Below, one piece after another: positions 38,840-51,267 of a DNA stretch of 64,000 nt; the first letter of the stretch is position 1; each line of letters starts with the position of its first letter. This DNA is from Lutjanus erythropterus (Eukaryota > Chordata > Actinopteri > Lutjaniformes > Lutjanidae). The DNA is taken from positions 22,480,801-22,544,800 of the forward strand of contig CM034613.1 in NCBI GenBank assembly GCA_020091685.1. Direction: 5' to 3'. The notes under the pieces are model-generated. The model made no database searches. It saw only the letters and a list, made by a program, of their open reading frames with translations, and was not told the origin of the DNA. The translations under genes were made by a program, and so were the position numbers.

Positions 38840-38864
38840 GGGAGGGGGTGGAGGGGGTGGGGGG
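38840..38864 (+). other. G-quadruplex motif
   Basis: Four G-runs of three or more separated by one to four bases (GGGAGGGGGTGGAGGGGG and then TGGGGGG). Confidence 0.7.
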
Positions 38865-39029
38865 TAGAGCCTCGCAACATTAGCATGCTGAGAGTGTCAG
38901 CACTCTCCTCTTTTTCTCTCCCTCCATCCCCATCCCTCTCTCCATCCCTCCCTCCGTCTCTTTCTCCTCACTGGTCACTGCAATTATACCATCAAAACAC
39001 TCCAGCCTGAGAGCATAATAGCTTCCCCC

Positions 39030-39079
<50 letters not shown>

Positions 39080-39300
39080 AGAGCAAATGTGTGTGTGCAT
39101 GTGTGTATTATCATGAGAGATCAAAAGAAAGAGGTGTGTGTGTGTGCGTGTGTGTGTTTGTGCATAATTTAGTGCCATACATGGTGCATTACATGTGCAT
39201 GTATGACATGAGGGGCAGCTGTTGATATGTGTGAGTGTGTATGCCAAAAATCTGCAGCATGTGTGGGTGCTCACAAGTGTGTGTGTGTGTGTGTGTGTGT
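39030..39300. repeat. (GT)n microsatellite cluster
   Basis: GT runs at about 39034-39076, 39134-39160 and 39278-39302 with interspersed variants. Confidence 0.85.
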
Positions 39301-39442
39301 GTATCTTTGGAGTCCCACCGGCTAGAAAAACTGCTTCTCCAACCTCTGACCGAACACACTCTTAAACGCACGTTGAGAGACCCACTTTACGCGTGTGTGT
39401 GTCTACTGACTTTCTATTTACACACACACTCACGCTAACGCG

Positions 39443-40719
39443 CAGGGTTGAGAGAGTTACTTGAAAAATGTACTCTGATACAGTTATTAATTACCTTTTA
39501 AAAAAATGTAGTCAGGAACCCAATCCAGTAATCACAATCACAGTGTTTGTTGTTAAGTTTATCAATTGTTTGTCCTGATATTCACAGACACATTTGAATT
39601 AAACGGCTTTAATTATGCACATTTAAATGCAATTTGTTAGGTACGCTATTCACATTTCACACTCGAGCTTGAAGTAAACTGACATAAACTCATTCTGGTC
39701 TGGGGCTTGTGTTTCTATCCACAGACCATCCTGGTCCCAGAATATGTCTCAGTACTAGTGGTATTTGTAGTATTATTGACAAGTTAGCTAGCCAAACTGC
39801 TACTTTCTGTGTAGCTACCATTAACGGTTGGTCTTCGTCTGTGGTTAGCAGATGATCTGTGTAACTAATGCTAGCAGCTGGTATGTGTAGCTAACACTTG
39901 TGGTTGGTCTGTGTAGCTAAAGTTAGCGGTTGGTCTGTGTAGCTATTGTAATCAGTTGTCTGTGTAGCTAATGTTAGCAGTCTGTCTGTATAGCTAAGGA
40001 TGGCAGATGGTGTGTGTAACTAATGTTAACAATTAGTCTGTGTCGCTAACGTTGGTGGCTGGTCAATGTGGCTAATGCTAGCGGTTGATCTTCCCTGTAA
40101 ATTATTCTTTCTTTCTTTCTTTTTGTTGATGGCAGTATTTTCACAGCTAAACGCAAAGCTGTCACTGTACTGTGATGTTGCTTGTCTTTTCTGATTTCGA
40201 GACAAAATAATTTCCAGTGAAGCATTTTCCACCAGTCGGTCTGTGTAGCTAACCTTAGCGGTCGGTCAGTGTAGCAGTTGCCTAGCATCAGCAGTTGGTC
40301 TGCATAACTAATATTAGCGGTTGGTCTTTAAATTAGGTGGCAGTATTTTCGCAGCTGAAGGCAGAACTGTCACTTTTCCTGTGATGTTGTTCTTTACTGA
40401 TTTGAAAACAAAATAATTTAGCCAGTGAAGCATTTTTTCACCAGAGGCCATGATAATGAATTTCCTGTATAGTTAGCTAGTTTCAGAACAGGCAGGTGTT
40501 GTGAGACTCATCAGGTGTTGTAATGTGTGAGCACTGCATATGGTAGTCTATTGTTCTCTATTTTAAAATTGTAAACCTTCTAATAATCCCAGTTTCTACT
40601 AAATGTATCTATAATCTGATTACGTCTTTTTTCCCTGTAACTGTGGTGGAATACACTTAGCTTTATTGTATCCTAATTACCTAATCCTGTTACATGTAAT
40701 CCATTACTTCCCAAGCCTG
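39443..40719. mobile_element. hAT-like DNA transposon carrying a GCTAA minisatellite
   Basis: The left end CAGGGTTGAGAGAGTTAC and right end GTAATCCATTACTTCCCAAGCCTG are imperfect inverted repeats. The flanks CTAACGCG and CTAATGGA are a decayed 8-bp duplication candidate. There is no transposase frame. Inside, at 39810-40090 and 40235-40330, a unit of about 31 bp (TCTGTGTAGCTAATGTTAGC and variants) repeats. Confidence 0.6.
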
Positions 40720-40832
40720 CTAATGGATGCACGCAGGCATACAGTCACGGCTTTGAGACACAAACCGTTATGACCTACATGCCCAGTGGGTCATCATTAA
40801 GCCAAACAGCACACTCTGACACCTTCGGCTGT

Positions 40833-40833
<1 letters not shown>

Positions 40834-40906
<73 letters not shown>

Positions 40907-40988
40907 ACACTCACTGTTTTTGTTTTTGTTCACTCAACTTCCTCTATCCCTCTCCTCTTCCGCCCTCCGTCTCTTCCTTTTTTCTCTC

Positions 40989-41022
<34 letters not shown>
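40834..41022. repeat. (CA)n microsatellites
   Basis: Long CA runs at 40834-40910 and 40992-41022. Confidence 0.9.
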
Positions 41023-41025
<3 letters not shown>

Positions 41026-43204
41026 CCCCTCTATGAGCTTGTTATCCCTCTCTGTCCGCTCGTTTCTCTCTGTCACCTTGCCCTGAGCTATTTGAGTACA
41101 CTTCTGTCTCTCTCTCGCACTCCCATCCCTCTCTCTCAAACACACACACACATAAACACACTCACATTCTCTTTCTGTCTGTCTCACCCTCACACTCTCT
41201 TCTTCCAACCTGTCTGTCTCTGTCTCTGTGTGTGACTGTCAGTCTTGACATATGTAGTCTGTCTCTCAGTGTGTGTCGGCCTGCCGGTTCGGTGAACAGT
41301 AACACCAAAAGCATCCAAATTACAACTGGACAAGATAAAGCAAATAAACACCTTGCACAGTTTGAAAATTAAAGAAGCCATCGTCCATTTTTTTTATTTT
41401 TTATTTTCATGCCATAGACATAATTATGCACATTTAAATGTATTTTTTAAAAATATATTATTCACGCTTCACACTCAAACTTCAATTAAACCGCCATAAA
41501 CTTATTCTGGTACGGGGCTTGTGTCTCAGTAGTAGTAATAGTTAGTATTAACAGGTTAGCAAGCTAAAATCTCTGTTGCAAGTGTTGGATTTGAAATAGA
41601 GGTCTTCATAGTAGAGATGTTTGGATTAAGTTTTTTCTTTACCGATACTGATCCTGATACTTGATTGGCTGATACTGATACTATTAACTAACTATATTGT
41701 TTAACAGCTGTATACCACTAATCCTGTATGGATGTGATATGGCTGCTATCATTGCTGTATTTCCTGGCTCGGGTTAAACCTTTTGTAAAACAGGAAACAT
41801 GACACGCTGCTGGGAAATACAAGGGGTTAATGAATAACATGGCATCAGGTGTGTACATAGACTCATATACTTACTCATACTGATACCAGCAGAATTTTAG
41901 GCAATTTACTGTTACAAAGTACTGTTACATTACTAAAATATTAGTCAATTACAAGTAAAAGTGTTTAAAAATTAGCAAGAGAGGAATAACAGAAAACCTG
42001 GATGACTTTTAACTTTTGTAGCAAGGAGGATGCAAGTTTTGTTTTGACAGCTTGTAAATGGTAACATTAACTTGTTAATAGCAATCAGCTGTGAAATCGG
42101 TGCAGACCGGGTCTGTGTGTCCTCGCCGGGTTTGGGTCTGACATTTCTCAGCTTTCAAACGAGAGACGGGTCGGATTCAGTTACAGATAATACATTTCTG
42201 GGTCTTTTTTGGGGGTTTGACTCGTGAAGACCTCTAGTTTGAAACATAAGACATTTAGAGTGCAAGAAGGGGGTAAAGGAAGCTGCTATTGAGTTGCATT
42301 GTGGGAAATGTAGGATCCGGTTGTTTTGTAGCTTGATCCATACTTAAAGTCAGGATATCTTTGCTGCATCACTGATCACTCATCAGGGAGGGAAATGAGA
42401 GGAGACTGAACAGGGGATTATAAAATCAACAATTGTTGGCATTTAGATGTGTGTGTGGATGTGCATGTGTGTGTGAGTAGGTGTGGATGCGCATGTGTTC
42501 ATACATGTGTGTGTGTATGCATGCATGTATATAAGTACATGGATTTAGTTGTTTGTGTGTACAGCTGCAGGTGTATGCCTGTATCTATGTGCATAAGAAA
42601 TTAAGTTAAGATGTTTGTATATTATCTATACCCCAGGTACTTTTGTGTACATGCATGATATAATATGTATTAATTTAAGTTTAATTCTTTGGGGAAAAAA
42701 AAGTGTCTGTCCACCATTTCGTTGCTAACGTTGTCTGTCAGCTGTTTGGTGTGAGGCGGCTTTATTAGTGCTTTAGAGTGGAATTTTCAGGCTGGAAATC
42801 AAAAACAATGAGCTGAAAGAGGCTAAAAACACCACACAGAGCTGAGAAAAGCTACAGTTGGTGATAATTCTCTGTGGCTTTGTTGCTATGAGGGACAGCT
42901 TTCATGTTACCCTTGTTTATTTGATCTGTTATTAAGAGAGAAATATTGATTATTGCGACTTAAATTTAATCTCACGATTTATAAGTATTTCTCTGACTTG
43001 TTTGTTGTTATCTTTTGGTTATAGCTGTCTCTCTCCCTCTTTCTGCCTCTCCCTGCTCTTTCTATCCTCTCATCCCCCCATCCCTCTCTCCCTGTAAGTA
43101 AATCAATGAACATACACTTTATGCCATCTATTGATCCTTTCATATCTATGTGTCCTCGCTCCCTCCTGTTTTTGCCCTCTCTCACTTTTCCTCTCCCCAT
43201 CCTT

Positions 43205-43251
43205 TTTTTTCTCTCTCTCTCTCGCCCCTTTGAATTTATAATCTCTTTTCC

Positions 43252-43282
<31 letters not shown>

Positions 43283-43285
43283 AGT
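43205..43285. repeat. (CT)n pyrimidine tract
   Basis: TCTCTCTC runs within a longer pyrimidine-rich stretch from about 43030. Confidence 0.8.
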
Positions 43286-44814
43286 CAGTCCCTTTCTCTT
43301 TATATCTCTCGCTCTGGGACATCCTATTTATATGGCTGGCACCTTCATGCTTGCACTGAAGTGTGTGTGTGAGTGTGCGTGTGTGAGTGAGCGAGAGTGT
43401 TTGATGTTGGTCTAAGTGGTTAACATAATATGAGTCCTCAGAGAGATGACGTTCCCGCACTCACACACACACTCACGCACAATTTTAGGCTTTTTGGTCG
43501 GCTTTTCTGTGAACAATTTGTGCTTTTTAGTATTCTCCAGCTTGTGCAGCAGATCCATGTATTATCTATCAATTGCATTCTCCCACTCTGCCACTCTGTC
43601 CAAACACACACACACACACACCTCTGTGGCACGACCGCCTTCCTAGAATGACAAAAACCCAGTATTATCTTTTGTTATTTATTATTGCAGATGGAGCCAT
43701 CATTTCATGACCTCGCCGTCCCTCGCCGTCCTCCCTCCGCTCTGCATATGTTTTTATTTATTCAGACCTCTCTCTCTGCTTTCTCTCTTTTTCCTGCCCC
43801 TCTCCTCCTCTCTACATGTTTATGTTTATTCAGACACCTCTTTTTCTCCCGCCGTCGCTTCCCCCTCCGTGCCCGTGTGTCCAGCTTTTGTTACCAGCCT
43901 CGTTTCCATAACAACTGCGACCTTTCTGTCATGCCTAACCATTTTTAATCAGGAGCAGAGAAGAGACAGAGATGAGATGAGACAGAGGGAGCGATTTGGG
44001 AAGGAGAAGGTTAGGCTTCTCAGGTGATGCGCTGGGTGGATGAAAATAATGATTTATGCTCGTAAAGAGATAAGAAAAGGGTTATCATGGAAACTGGCCC
44101 TGGCCTCACAGTTTGGAGGCGGGTTTAGATGGGCAGCATTCCCAGCAACAGGTAACACAGTGCTGCTCAAGGTCAAACACCTACTTCAATGTTTTCCTGG
44201 AAATCTGTATTATTAAAGCAGCAAAGCTGAGGTAGATCATTATGGATATTTTAAATGAGACTCAAAATGTTTTGGTGCAGCTGAAAGGCTGTGACGAACA
44301 GGGTATTTTCCTCTGTTGCTTCAAAATGGTCCATTTACTCTCACAATGAGCTCCGTGCTGGATTGCTTTTTACTTTCATATTGCAGTTATCAAGGGTGTT
44401 AGTCCATCATTCTGCTTATATTTCAATGCTAAGAAATTTTAAATGCTACAGACCGGATTTTAAGTGTAAAAATCATCAAAAGCTTTGTGTAAATTTGATG
44501 GTTTATCATATACTATATAATCTTTGCACTCATAATGTCAGATAATGTTCAGTGGTAGTAGATCAAGGTGAAGTCACACCCGTCCTTTGGACCACCTTAC
44601 TTTGGAAAAAACATGAACTGTAGTCAATTGTGAGAGACAAATAATTTTTTGATAAATGGAGACTGTGGTCTCCTGGAGACCAAGGGTAGGGTAGAAACCA
44701 AGAGAGTTGAATATTACATTATTATCCCATACAATTTGTCAGAGTACTTGATGATGATGGCTTTCTGTACTTGAGGATTTTGGATCATAGAGATGCAATA
44801 GACTCATTATCATT

Positions 44815-44896
44815 CGACGAGGATGGGATTCGAACCCACGCGTGCAGAGCACAATGGATTAGCAGTCCATCGCCTTAACCACTCGGCCACCTCGTC
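44815..44896 (-). tRNA. tRNA-Ser (GCT), copy 1
   Basis: On the minus strand GACGAGG pairs with CCTCGTC, the anticodon loop is CTGCTAA (anticodon GCT), and there is a long serine variable arm and B-box GGTTCGAATCC. 82 nt including the discriminator G. Confidence 0.95.
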
Positions 44897-45331
44897 TGTT
44901 TCACGCATGTTTTTTGTCATCGTTTTCACATTTTCTTTACATTCTTCCATCATTTGACCATCACATATAAAATGATCCATTCAATTATAAAAATTTATCA
45001 GACATCACAAGAGAAAACATGAGTTACAGACTTTGTAGGTGTGAGCTGGATGGAGAGAGATAGAAGTTTTTCATGTGGATTCGAGTTGAATACTGATTTC
45101 TTCTTCTATAGAGGGACTGGCTGGGACGACAAGGAGCTCAGTCTTGTAGAGGTTGATTCATGACATGATGAGATGCGACTGGAGACTATGTGGGCTTCTG
45201 GAGGGAATGACAGGAAGAGTATGGTATCGTCAGCATAGCAATGGTAAGAGAAACCATGGGAATGGATTACTGCATTATTACATCATGGAACTCATTTGCT
45301 TACAGCATACAGATGCAATAGACTCATCTCT

Positions 45332-45413
45332 CGACGAGGATGGGATTCGAACCCACGCGTGCAGAGCACAATGGATTAGCAGTCCATCGCCTTAACCACT
45401 CGGCCACCTCGTC
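45332..45413 (-). tRNA. tRNA-Ser (GCT), copy 2
   Basis: Same 82-nt sequence as copy 1, 517 bases away. Both have AGATGCAATAGACTCAT on one side. On the other side both share a diverged block containing AAAATGATC and AAAACATGA. It is a local duplication of at least about 200 bases. Confidence 0.95.
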
Positions 45414-47973
45414 TTGTTACTACACATTTTCATCACAGTCTTCACATGCTCCAAAATGATCACTTCAATTAGGAATATCTGTCAGACATACCAAGGGAAA
45501 ACATGATTTTTTTTTTTTTTTTTTTTGTTATGTTTTCTTGTTTGGCATGGATCATTTCGTTTCAAATGTTTTGTTCACTGTATGGCTTAACATGCAAAAT
45601 CAAAGGTGAATTTTCTGTTCACAGTACATATAACACATCGCTACAAATTAATGTACTGTATTCACTCAAATGTGCCTATAATCTCTGTGTACTGCAGTAT
45701 TGACTTTTCCCAGTAAACTTTCACTTACTGTTTGAAATCTGAATCTAAAAAGCTCAGTGTGATACACAACAGCATTCAGCCAGATTCTTGTGTGTTTCAG
45801 TGAGCAGTCAGCATCGACAAAAAAGTAAAACAAAACAAAGATTTTTACACATGAAACATTTCCAGCACCCACAGTGGCAAAGCAAGTTTTAATCTTGGTA
45901 GCACTGTCCAATTTAAAGTTTTCAAGACTGAATTAAATATTTTTTGTTGAACTGCTACCATTTGCAGACGTGCAACAAATTTCTGATGTCCCGTGAAACA
46001 GCTATAGAACGTGACTGTTTTTTAAAAAAAACAAGCCAAAGTATTAAATTCTCTATATATTTTGTTTAGGTTATAAACAGCTGAGATTGTATCAACTGGC
46101 ATGAAAGTAATTGTCACTTGTGTGTTTGTTTCTGGGCTTGGTTTCATAGAAAATTCCTGCGGAGAGATAAAACTGTTAATGAGTGACTTTTCACTTTCAG
46201 TGGTGACTATAACCATTACAGAAGGTGAGAATATGCTGCTAAAAAGTCTGTGACTCCCCCATTGTAATGTGGCGTCAGCAGTATATTAGAGTTCATTTGG
46301 TCACTCAACAGCAAAAATATAAACACAACACTTTTGATTTTGCTCCCATTTTCCATGAGCTGAAATAAAGATCTTTTTTTTTAGATTTTCTGTGCACACA
46401 AAAGGTTTTATCTGGTCACAGTTTTGTTAAAATCAGCAGTGAGCACTTCTCCTTTGCTGAGATAATCCGTCCAGCTGACAGGTGTGGCATATAGAGCTGT
46501 TGATTAAACAGCATGATTATTGCACAGGTGTGTCTTTGACTGCTCACAATGAAAGGACACAAAAAATTGTGCAGTTTGATCTTGATAAAAGACATTTATT
46601 AGGAACTGAGCTGTTATTTTACATAGGGCAACAGATACCGTTTTCTTTTTCCAGGAGGGCAAAGTCATGACCTGCTCTACTCTACTCCTAGACATACAGG
46701 TTCATGTCCCACGTGAAACCAAAACGTTACTAAAAGTTGTGAGGTTCATAACGGTGTGAGATGTACGTAGGGTAACATAGTCATTTTAACCTCAAACATG
46801 GTCTTATCCGAAAGCTATCGAAGTTGTTTTTGTGCCTAGACCTGAAAAAAAAATCTCTCTGGAGCTGCAACTATTAAATTCTTTTCCTTTTGTGTGAACG
46901 TAAGAATTCTTTTTATTTCAATTCATAAAAAACAGGAGCAAAAACCAAAGTGCTGTTTTTATATTTTTATTGAGTAAACGTAGCTTTGGACAGTTGCAAC
47001 AGGGTACGGTTGCAACAAGTGTTATTCCTCCAATCAGAAACATGCCAGAGTGATGATGCTCATAGTGTGTCTGCTCTGTTAAAGCCTCTCCCCATCAGGA
47101 AGACAGAAAACCTTTCAACATCTGCTGCCGCATTTATTAAAACAACAACTTGTTTTGGGGTTATGAAAGTTGTTTTTCACGAACTTGTTTTTTGTCACGC
47201 TTTCCTGACCTTTTGTGTGAATTGATCGAAACTTGAATCCTTGTTTTGTGCGTGTTTAGCGTGCCTCTGGGTTTAAGTGTAGGCCTAGCTCATGATGTTC
47301 TGTCACGACTGATTGAGTGGGGGTGGTTGCAACAAGTTGTTGCAACTGTCCCCAAGCTAAGCAGTCGAACCAAAACAGACCACACAACAGTATTTTTAAA
47401 TATAAATAAATGATAGCTCAGCCAAATTCAAACTTGTGCGTGACAAAAATCAGTTTTAAAAGAGTCACAGTAAATACATGTTTAATATAAGTCTGCTACA
47501 AACTGTTCCATTCTTCCTGTATAGAGAGCATAGACAGACTGAATAACATCTGTAACATCTGCACGTTGTTTGAAGGTATAGGCCTAACTACACAAAAACA
47601 AATAACAAATCAATAACTGCTACTCAATAAATATTACCATAGAAATAATACTATAATATTATTGTAAAAGAATACATAATTTATAGAGCACTAAGCTTGT
47701 TGAGACAATAAGTTAATTAGTGAAATTTATGTATTTTGAACCCTAACTTCTTTTTAAATTCAAATATACATTGTGTTAATAATTATATAATTAGCAGAGA
47801 AATGAAGTTTCTACTAGTCCAAATAGTCTGTGAGAGGAATGTAAAAAGTGTTGCAACCGTCCCCGGTCTCCCCTAGACACCTGAAACAAACTGTTGCTAT
47901 GATTAATTATCAGAAAAGGTAAGTGCATTAATTTGAAATCAGTTAGCATTACTTCTGACTATTTTAACCTGCA

Positions 47974-48039
<66 letters not shown>

Positions 48040-48100
48040 GGGGGTCAATGCCAACATGGGAGGGACCGGACCGTCAAGTGGCCAGCTCTCGAGCCCGCCT
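45414..48100. other. Upstream flank of prox3, no gene recognised
   Basis: Contains a dispersed teleost repeat at 46310-46590 (AACACAACACTTTTGATTTT through CATGATTATTGCACAGGTGT), GTTGCAAC-rich blocks at 46990, 47310 and 47850 that look like parts of one repeat, and AT-rich DNA. Confidence 0.5.
47978..48037. repeat. (GT)30 microsatellite upstream of prox3 exon 1
   Basis: Uninterrupted GT, followed within 120 bases by a (GAT)n run at 48147-48171. Confidence 0.9.
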
Positions 48101-48199
48101 GCCCGCCCACCGTGCACCACTCCACACCGGGAGCAGCGCTGTGTGAGGATGATGATGATGATGATGATGATGGTGATGCCAGGCGGCAGAGATAGATGA

Positions 48200-48529
48200 T
48201 AGATGGACTGACGAGGGAGGAGGGGAAAAAAAGCCGCACAGTGACACAACTCGAGTAAAGAGGAGGCGGTGGAGGAGTGAGAGTAAAACTGAGAGAGAGT
48301 TACGGAACAAAGGACAAATACAGCGGAAAGGGGAACGGGAAATAGCCGGAGACCCGCTGCCTGCTGCCGCTGCCGGCTGGCTGGTTCCCTCCTGCATCGA
48401 TGTCCGAGGCCCGCCCGGTGCCAGCTGAAGACACCGACCGAGGCAGAGCGCTCAGGAGCGGCCGCTGGAGCGGAAAAAGCTCCGGGGCAGCGGACACCGC
48501 TGGAGCTCTTCTCTTCTCTGAGACTGAGA
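48200..48529 (+). CDS. prox3: prox3 first exon: CpG-rich 5' UTR with an open upstream ATG
   Basis: GC- and CpG-rich sequence ends at a strong donor (GA then GTGAGT at 48530). An ATG at 48400 opens 43 codons (MSEARPVPAEDTDRG...) that run uninterrupted to the donor. The trailing A joins TG at 53670 to make ATG, so the frame continues straight into [10 protein letters not shown]. The ATG at 48400 has a poor context (T at -3); the one at 53672 has a good one (A at -3, G at +4). The main start is therefore taken as 53672, with the extension as a possible alternative. The 5' limit is nominal. Confidence 0.5.
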
Positions 48530-48669
48530 GTGAGTTCGTTTATAAACTTCTTCTGACGCGACGTAACGTTTGAGAGCTGCCAGTGTCGGTGTGCGCTCTG
48601 TGTTTATTTTGTCTTTCATACTGCGACATTAGTCCACCGCTGCCAATTAGTCACAGGACGCACCGCGGG

Positions 48670-48700
<31 letters not shown>

Positions 48701-48825
48701 GCGCGCACACACTGACAGCTCGTGCGTCAGGATGGTCAAAGCGGATTCCTCTCGCGTGGCAGCACCGGCAGATGTTGCCACGCGGAGGCTTCAAACATTA
48801 TATTATATAAATTATTCAAACCACG

Positions 48826-48851
48826 ATAGATAGATAGATAGATAGATAGAT
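48826..48851. repeat. (GATA)n microsatellite
   Basis: About six GATA units; a (CTAT)n run of the complementary type lies at 50750-50786. Confidence 0.85.
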
Positions 48852-49034
48852 TAAAAATATATATAGAAAACATATGAAAAAATAGTTATTTAAACCAATA
48901 ATATAAAGTTAAACATAGATAGGATGTGCAGGGTATGTTAAGCCCAGATAATACAACACAAAAAAATAAATGACCCAAATAATGTTGCCCTCTAATGACA
49001 TTTATTTCAAATCATAGCTCAGATATTATTGCAC

Positions 49035-50347
49035 AGAGCTGCAACGATTAGTCGGTTAATCGATTAGTCAATCAAAAGAAAATTAGTTCACAGTTATTTT
49101 GAAAATCGATTAATCGTTTTTAGTAGTTTTTTCAAGCAAAAGCGTTGACATTTGCACCTTGCACATGTATATGTACACAGACCCAGTTATTGTGTTTTAT
49201 CTTATTTGTTTGGATTCTGTTTTTATTTTATTTTATGTTTTATTACATTTCCCCTTGTGCTGCTACTCTTTTTGCACCTAAGGGGGATCGATAAAGAAAC
49301 ATCTTAAATGATCTTATCATTACTGATTCCAGCTTCTTAAATGTGAAGATTTTCTGATTTTCTTTGTTATTTATGATAATAAACGAAGATTTTTTTGGGG
49401 GGGTTTGGACTGTTGGTTGGACATTCTGAGGATGAAGGTTTTTCATACTTTTTTGACATTTTATTAATGAAACAATTAATTGTGGAAATGCTGTATAGTT
49501 GAGACAGAATGATACTGTCTGACAGTATGTTCTAGTTACAGTTGATATTTATTTATCCATATATAATACTGTTTGGCCACAAAATGTATATTTTGAGTTT
49601 ATGTCAACTGCTTGTATGCAAATGGATCTGCAAGGCTGATATGAACCTCTTGGCCTATGTGATTTTTTGTGATTACAGTCGAGCTGCAATGAACGACTGT
49701 AGTCATTAATAATCAATAATTTTTTTTAGTTAATCGATGAGTTGTTTTTGTTGGGTTGCACAATATGGAACTGATAATTACCTGCTTCTCATAGTCAATA
49801 CTGATAAGATAATAATCACAATCAATAATCAATAATAATTCACATTTTTCTATTTTGAAAAGTAGTTTACACACATCTGAGGGTAAGAAAGGCTCAGATG
49901 TGGTGAGAGAAAGACAGATGATTTAATATTTCACAGCCATTCCAACAAAAACAAAGAACTCTTCTGACTCGAAATTTCACAAATATAATTTGGCTTTAAT
50001 GGAGATTTTTGCCTCAGAATTCAAATTAAATGATCTGACAGTCTGTCAGATCAGATATTATAACACCGATACAGACCAACATAGCTGGATAGGCCAATAT
50101 CGGGTGATAATTTATCAGCCCTATATTTATTTTGTCCAACATAACGTCCTAAAATGTCTCGTTGTTTTTCCACAAACCAAAGATGTTCAGTTTACTGTCA
50201 CAGAGGATTAAAGAATCTGGAAAATATTCACATTTGAGAAGCTGAAATCAGAAGAATTGGTCATTTTTTAATTGATTATAAAAATAGTTTGCGATTAATT
50301 TGATAGGTGACAACTTATTGATTAACCGACTAACAATCGCAGCTCTA
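49035..50347. mobile_element. hAT-like non-autonomous element in prox3 intron 1
   Basis: Starts AGAGCTGCAACGATTAGTCGG and ends with the inverted counterpart GACTAACAATCGCAGCTCTA. Flanks TATTGCAC and TATTGCTG match at 6 of 8 positions. A second partial end (GAGCTGCAATGAACGACTG) is nested at 49681. No transposase. Confidence 0.65.
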
Positions 50348-50747
50348 TATTGCTGCACACACCCAGATTAGAATGAACTAATAATTTTCACTGACAAACA
50401 TCATTTAATGAGTGAGTTGTGTGCTTTGTGTGCTGCGTCCCTTCTCTCTCTCCTCATTTATACCGGTGGCAACTACAGCGGTCCAAGAGTACCATTCTTA
50501 AGTCTAATCTAGTGGTTAATAGCTTTCATTTTCCTTTTTTTTCCTTTTTTTTTTTGCTCAGTGTTCATATTTTGTGCAGCTTTCTGCTGGCTTTGAAAAG
50601 CTAATCTGTCCCTGATATAAGCGCATTGGCTGGCCTGCCATCTGGGCTGTATTATAGTAGAGAGGCGAGGGCATTTGAATAATTGATATTTAGCTATTTA
50701 TAGTAGGATTATTCTCTTCATGTTGCACCGGGGGACCTATGCACTGG

Positions 50748-50787
<40 letters not shown>

Positions 50788-51240
50788 GTAATCATTTTGT
50801 GTATTTTGTCTTCCTCCTGCGCCTCTTTCAGTCCGTCCTTACATCTGTCCATTTATCGTGCGTCCATCTTTCTGTTCGGTGAGTGGTAGTGTATCCATCT
50901 GAAGTGGATTAGGGGTGTTATCAAAGCTAAGTAGGATGACTGTTCACACACACTCTCTCATACGCACACGCACTCACACACACATAGACACATGCATACA
51001 TGCTGCTCACTCCATTTCACTCCCCAAGGACCATTGACCATTGTTAGCCCTCTCTCAAGCCTCTTTCGCTTTTGTGTGAATCTGTGTGTGTGTGTGTGTT
51101 TGACGGTAAACACTCTGATCAAACAGTGCTTAACAAGCTGCCTGAACTGATAACAGAGAGAGGAGAGGAAGAGAGGATGAGAGAGGGATAGAGAGGAAGG
51201 AAAAAGGGGGCGCCGGGAGGGAGAGGAGGTTACAAACTGA

Positions 51241-51267
51241 AAAAAAAAAAAAAAAAAAAAAAAAAAA
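51241..51267. repeat. Poly(A) run of 27
   Basis: Unbroken A run in prox3 intron 1, next to a purine-rich tract (51160-51230). Confidence 0.8.

Larger units (their letters stand above)
35400..44814. other. Gene-poor gap between snx15 and tRNA-Ser
   Basis: No coding exon recognised. It holds CAGTGTTTCTCAAAC at 36036 and GGTTGGGAACCAGTG near 38035 (probable ends of hAT-like repeats), the purine/pyrimidine tracts, CA/GT microsatellites and the element at 39443. Some of this DNA may regulate prox3, but that cannot be shown from one sequence. Confidence 0.55.

Noticed and set aside
47959..48249. Frames upstream of prox3 exon 1 rich in Cys-Val, Thr-His or Asp
   Set aside because: Translations of (GT)n and (GAT)n; no coding evidence.
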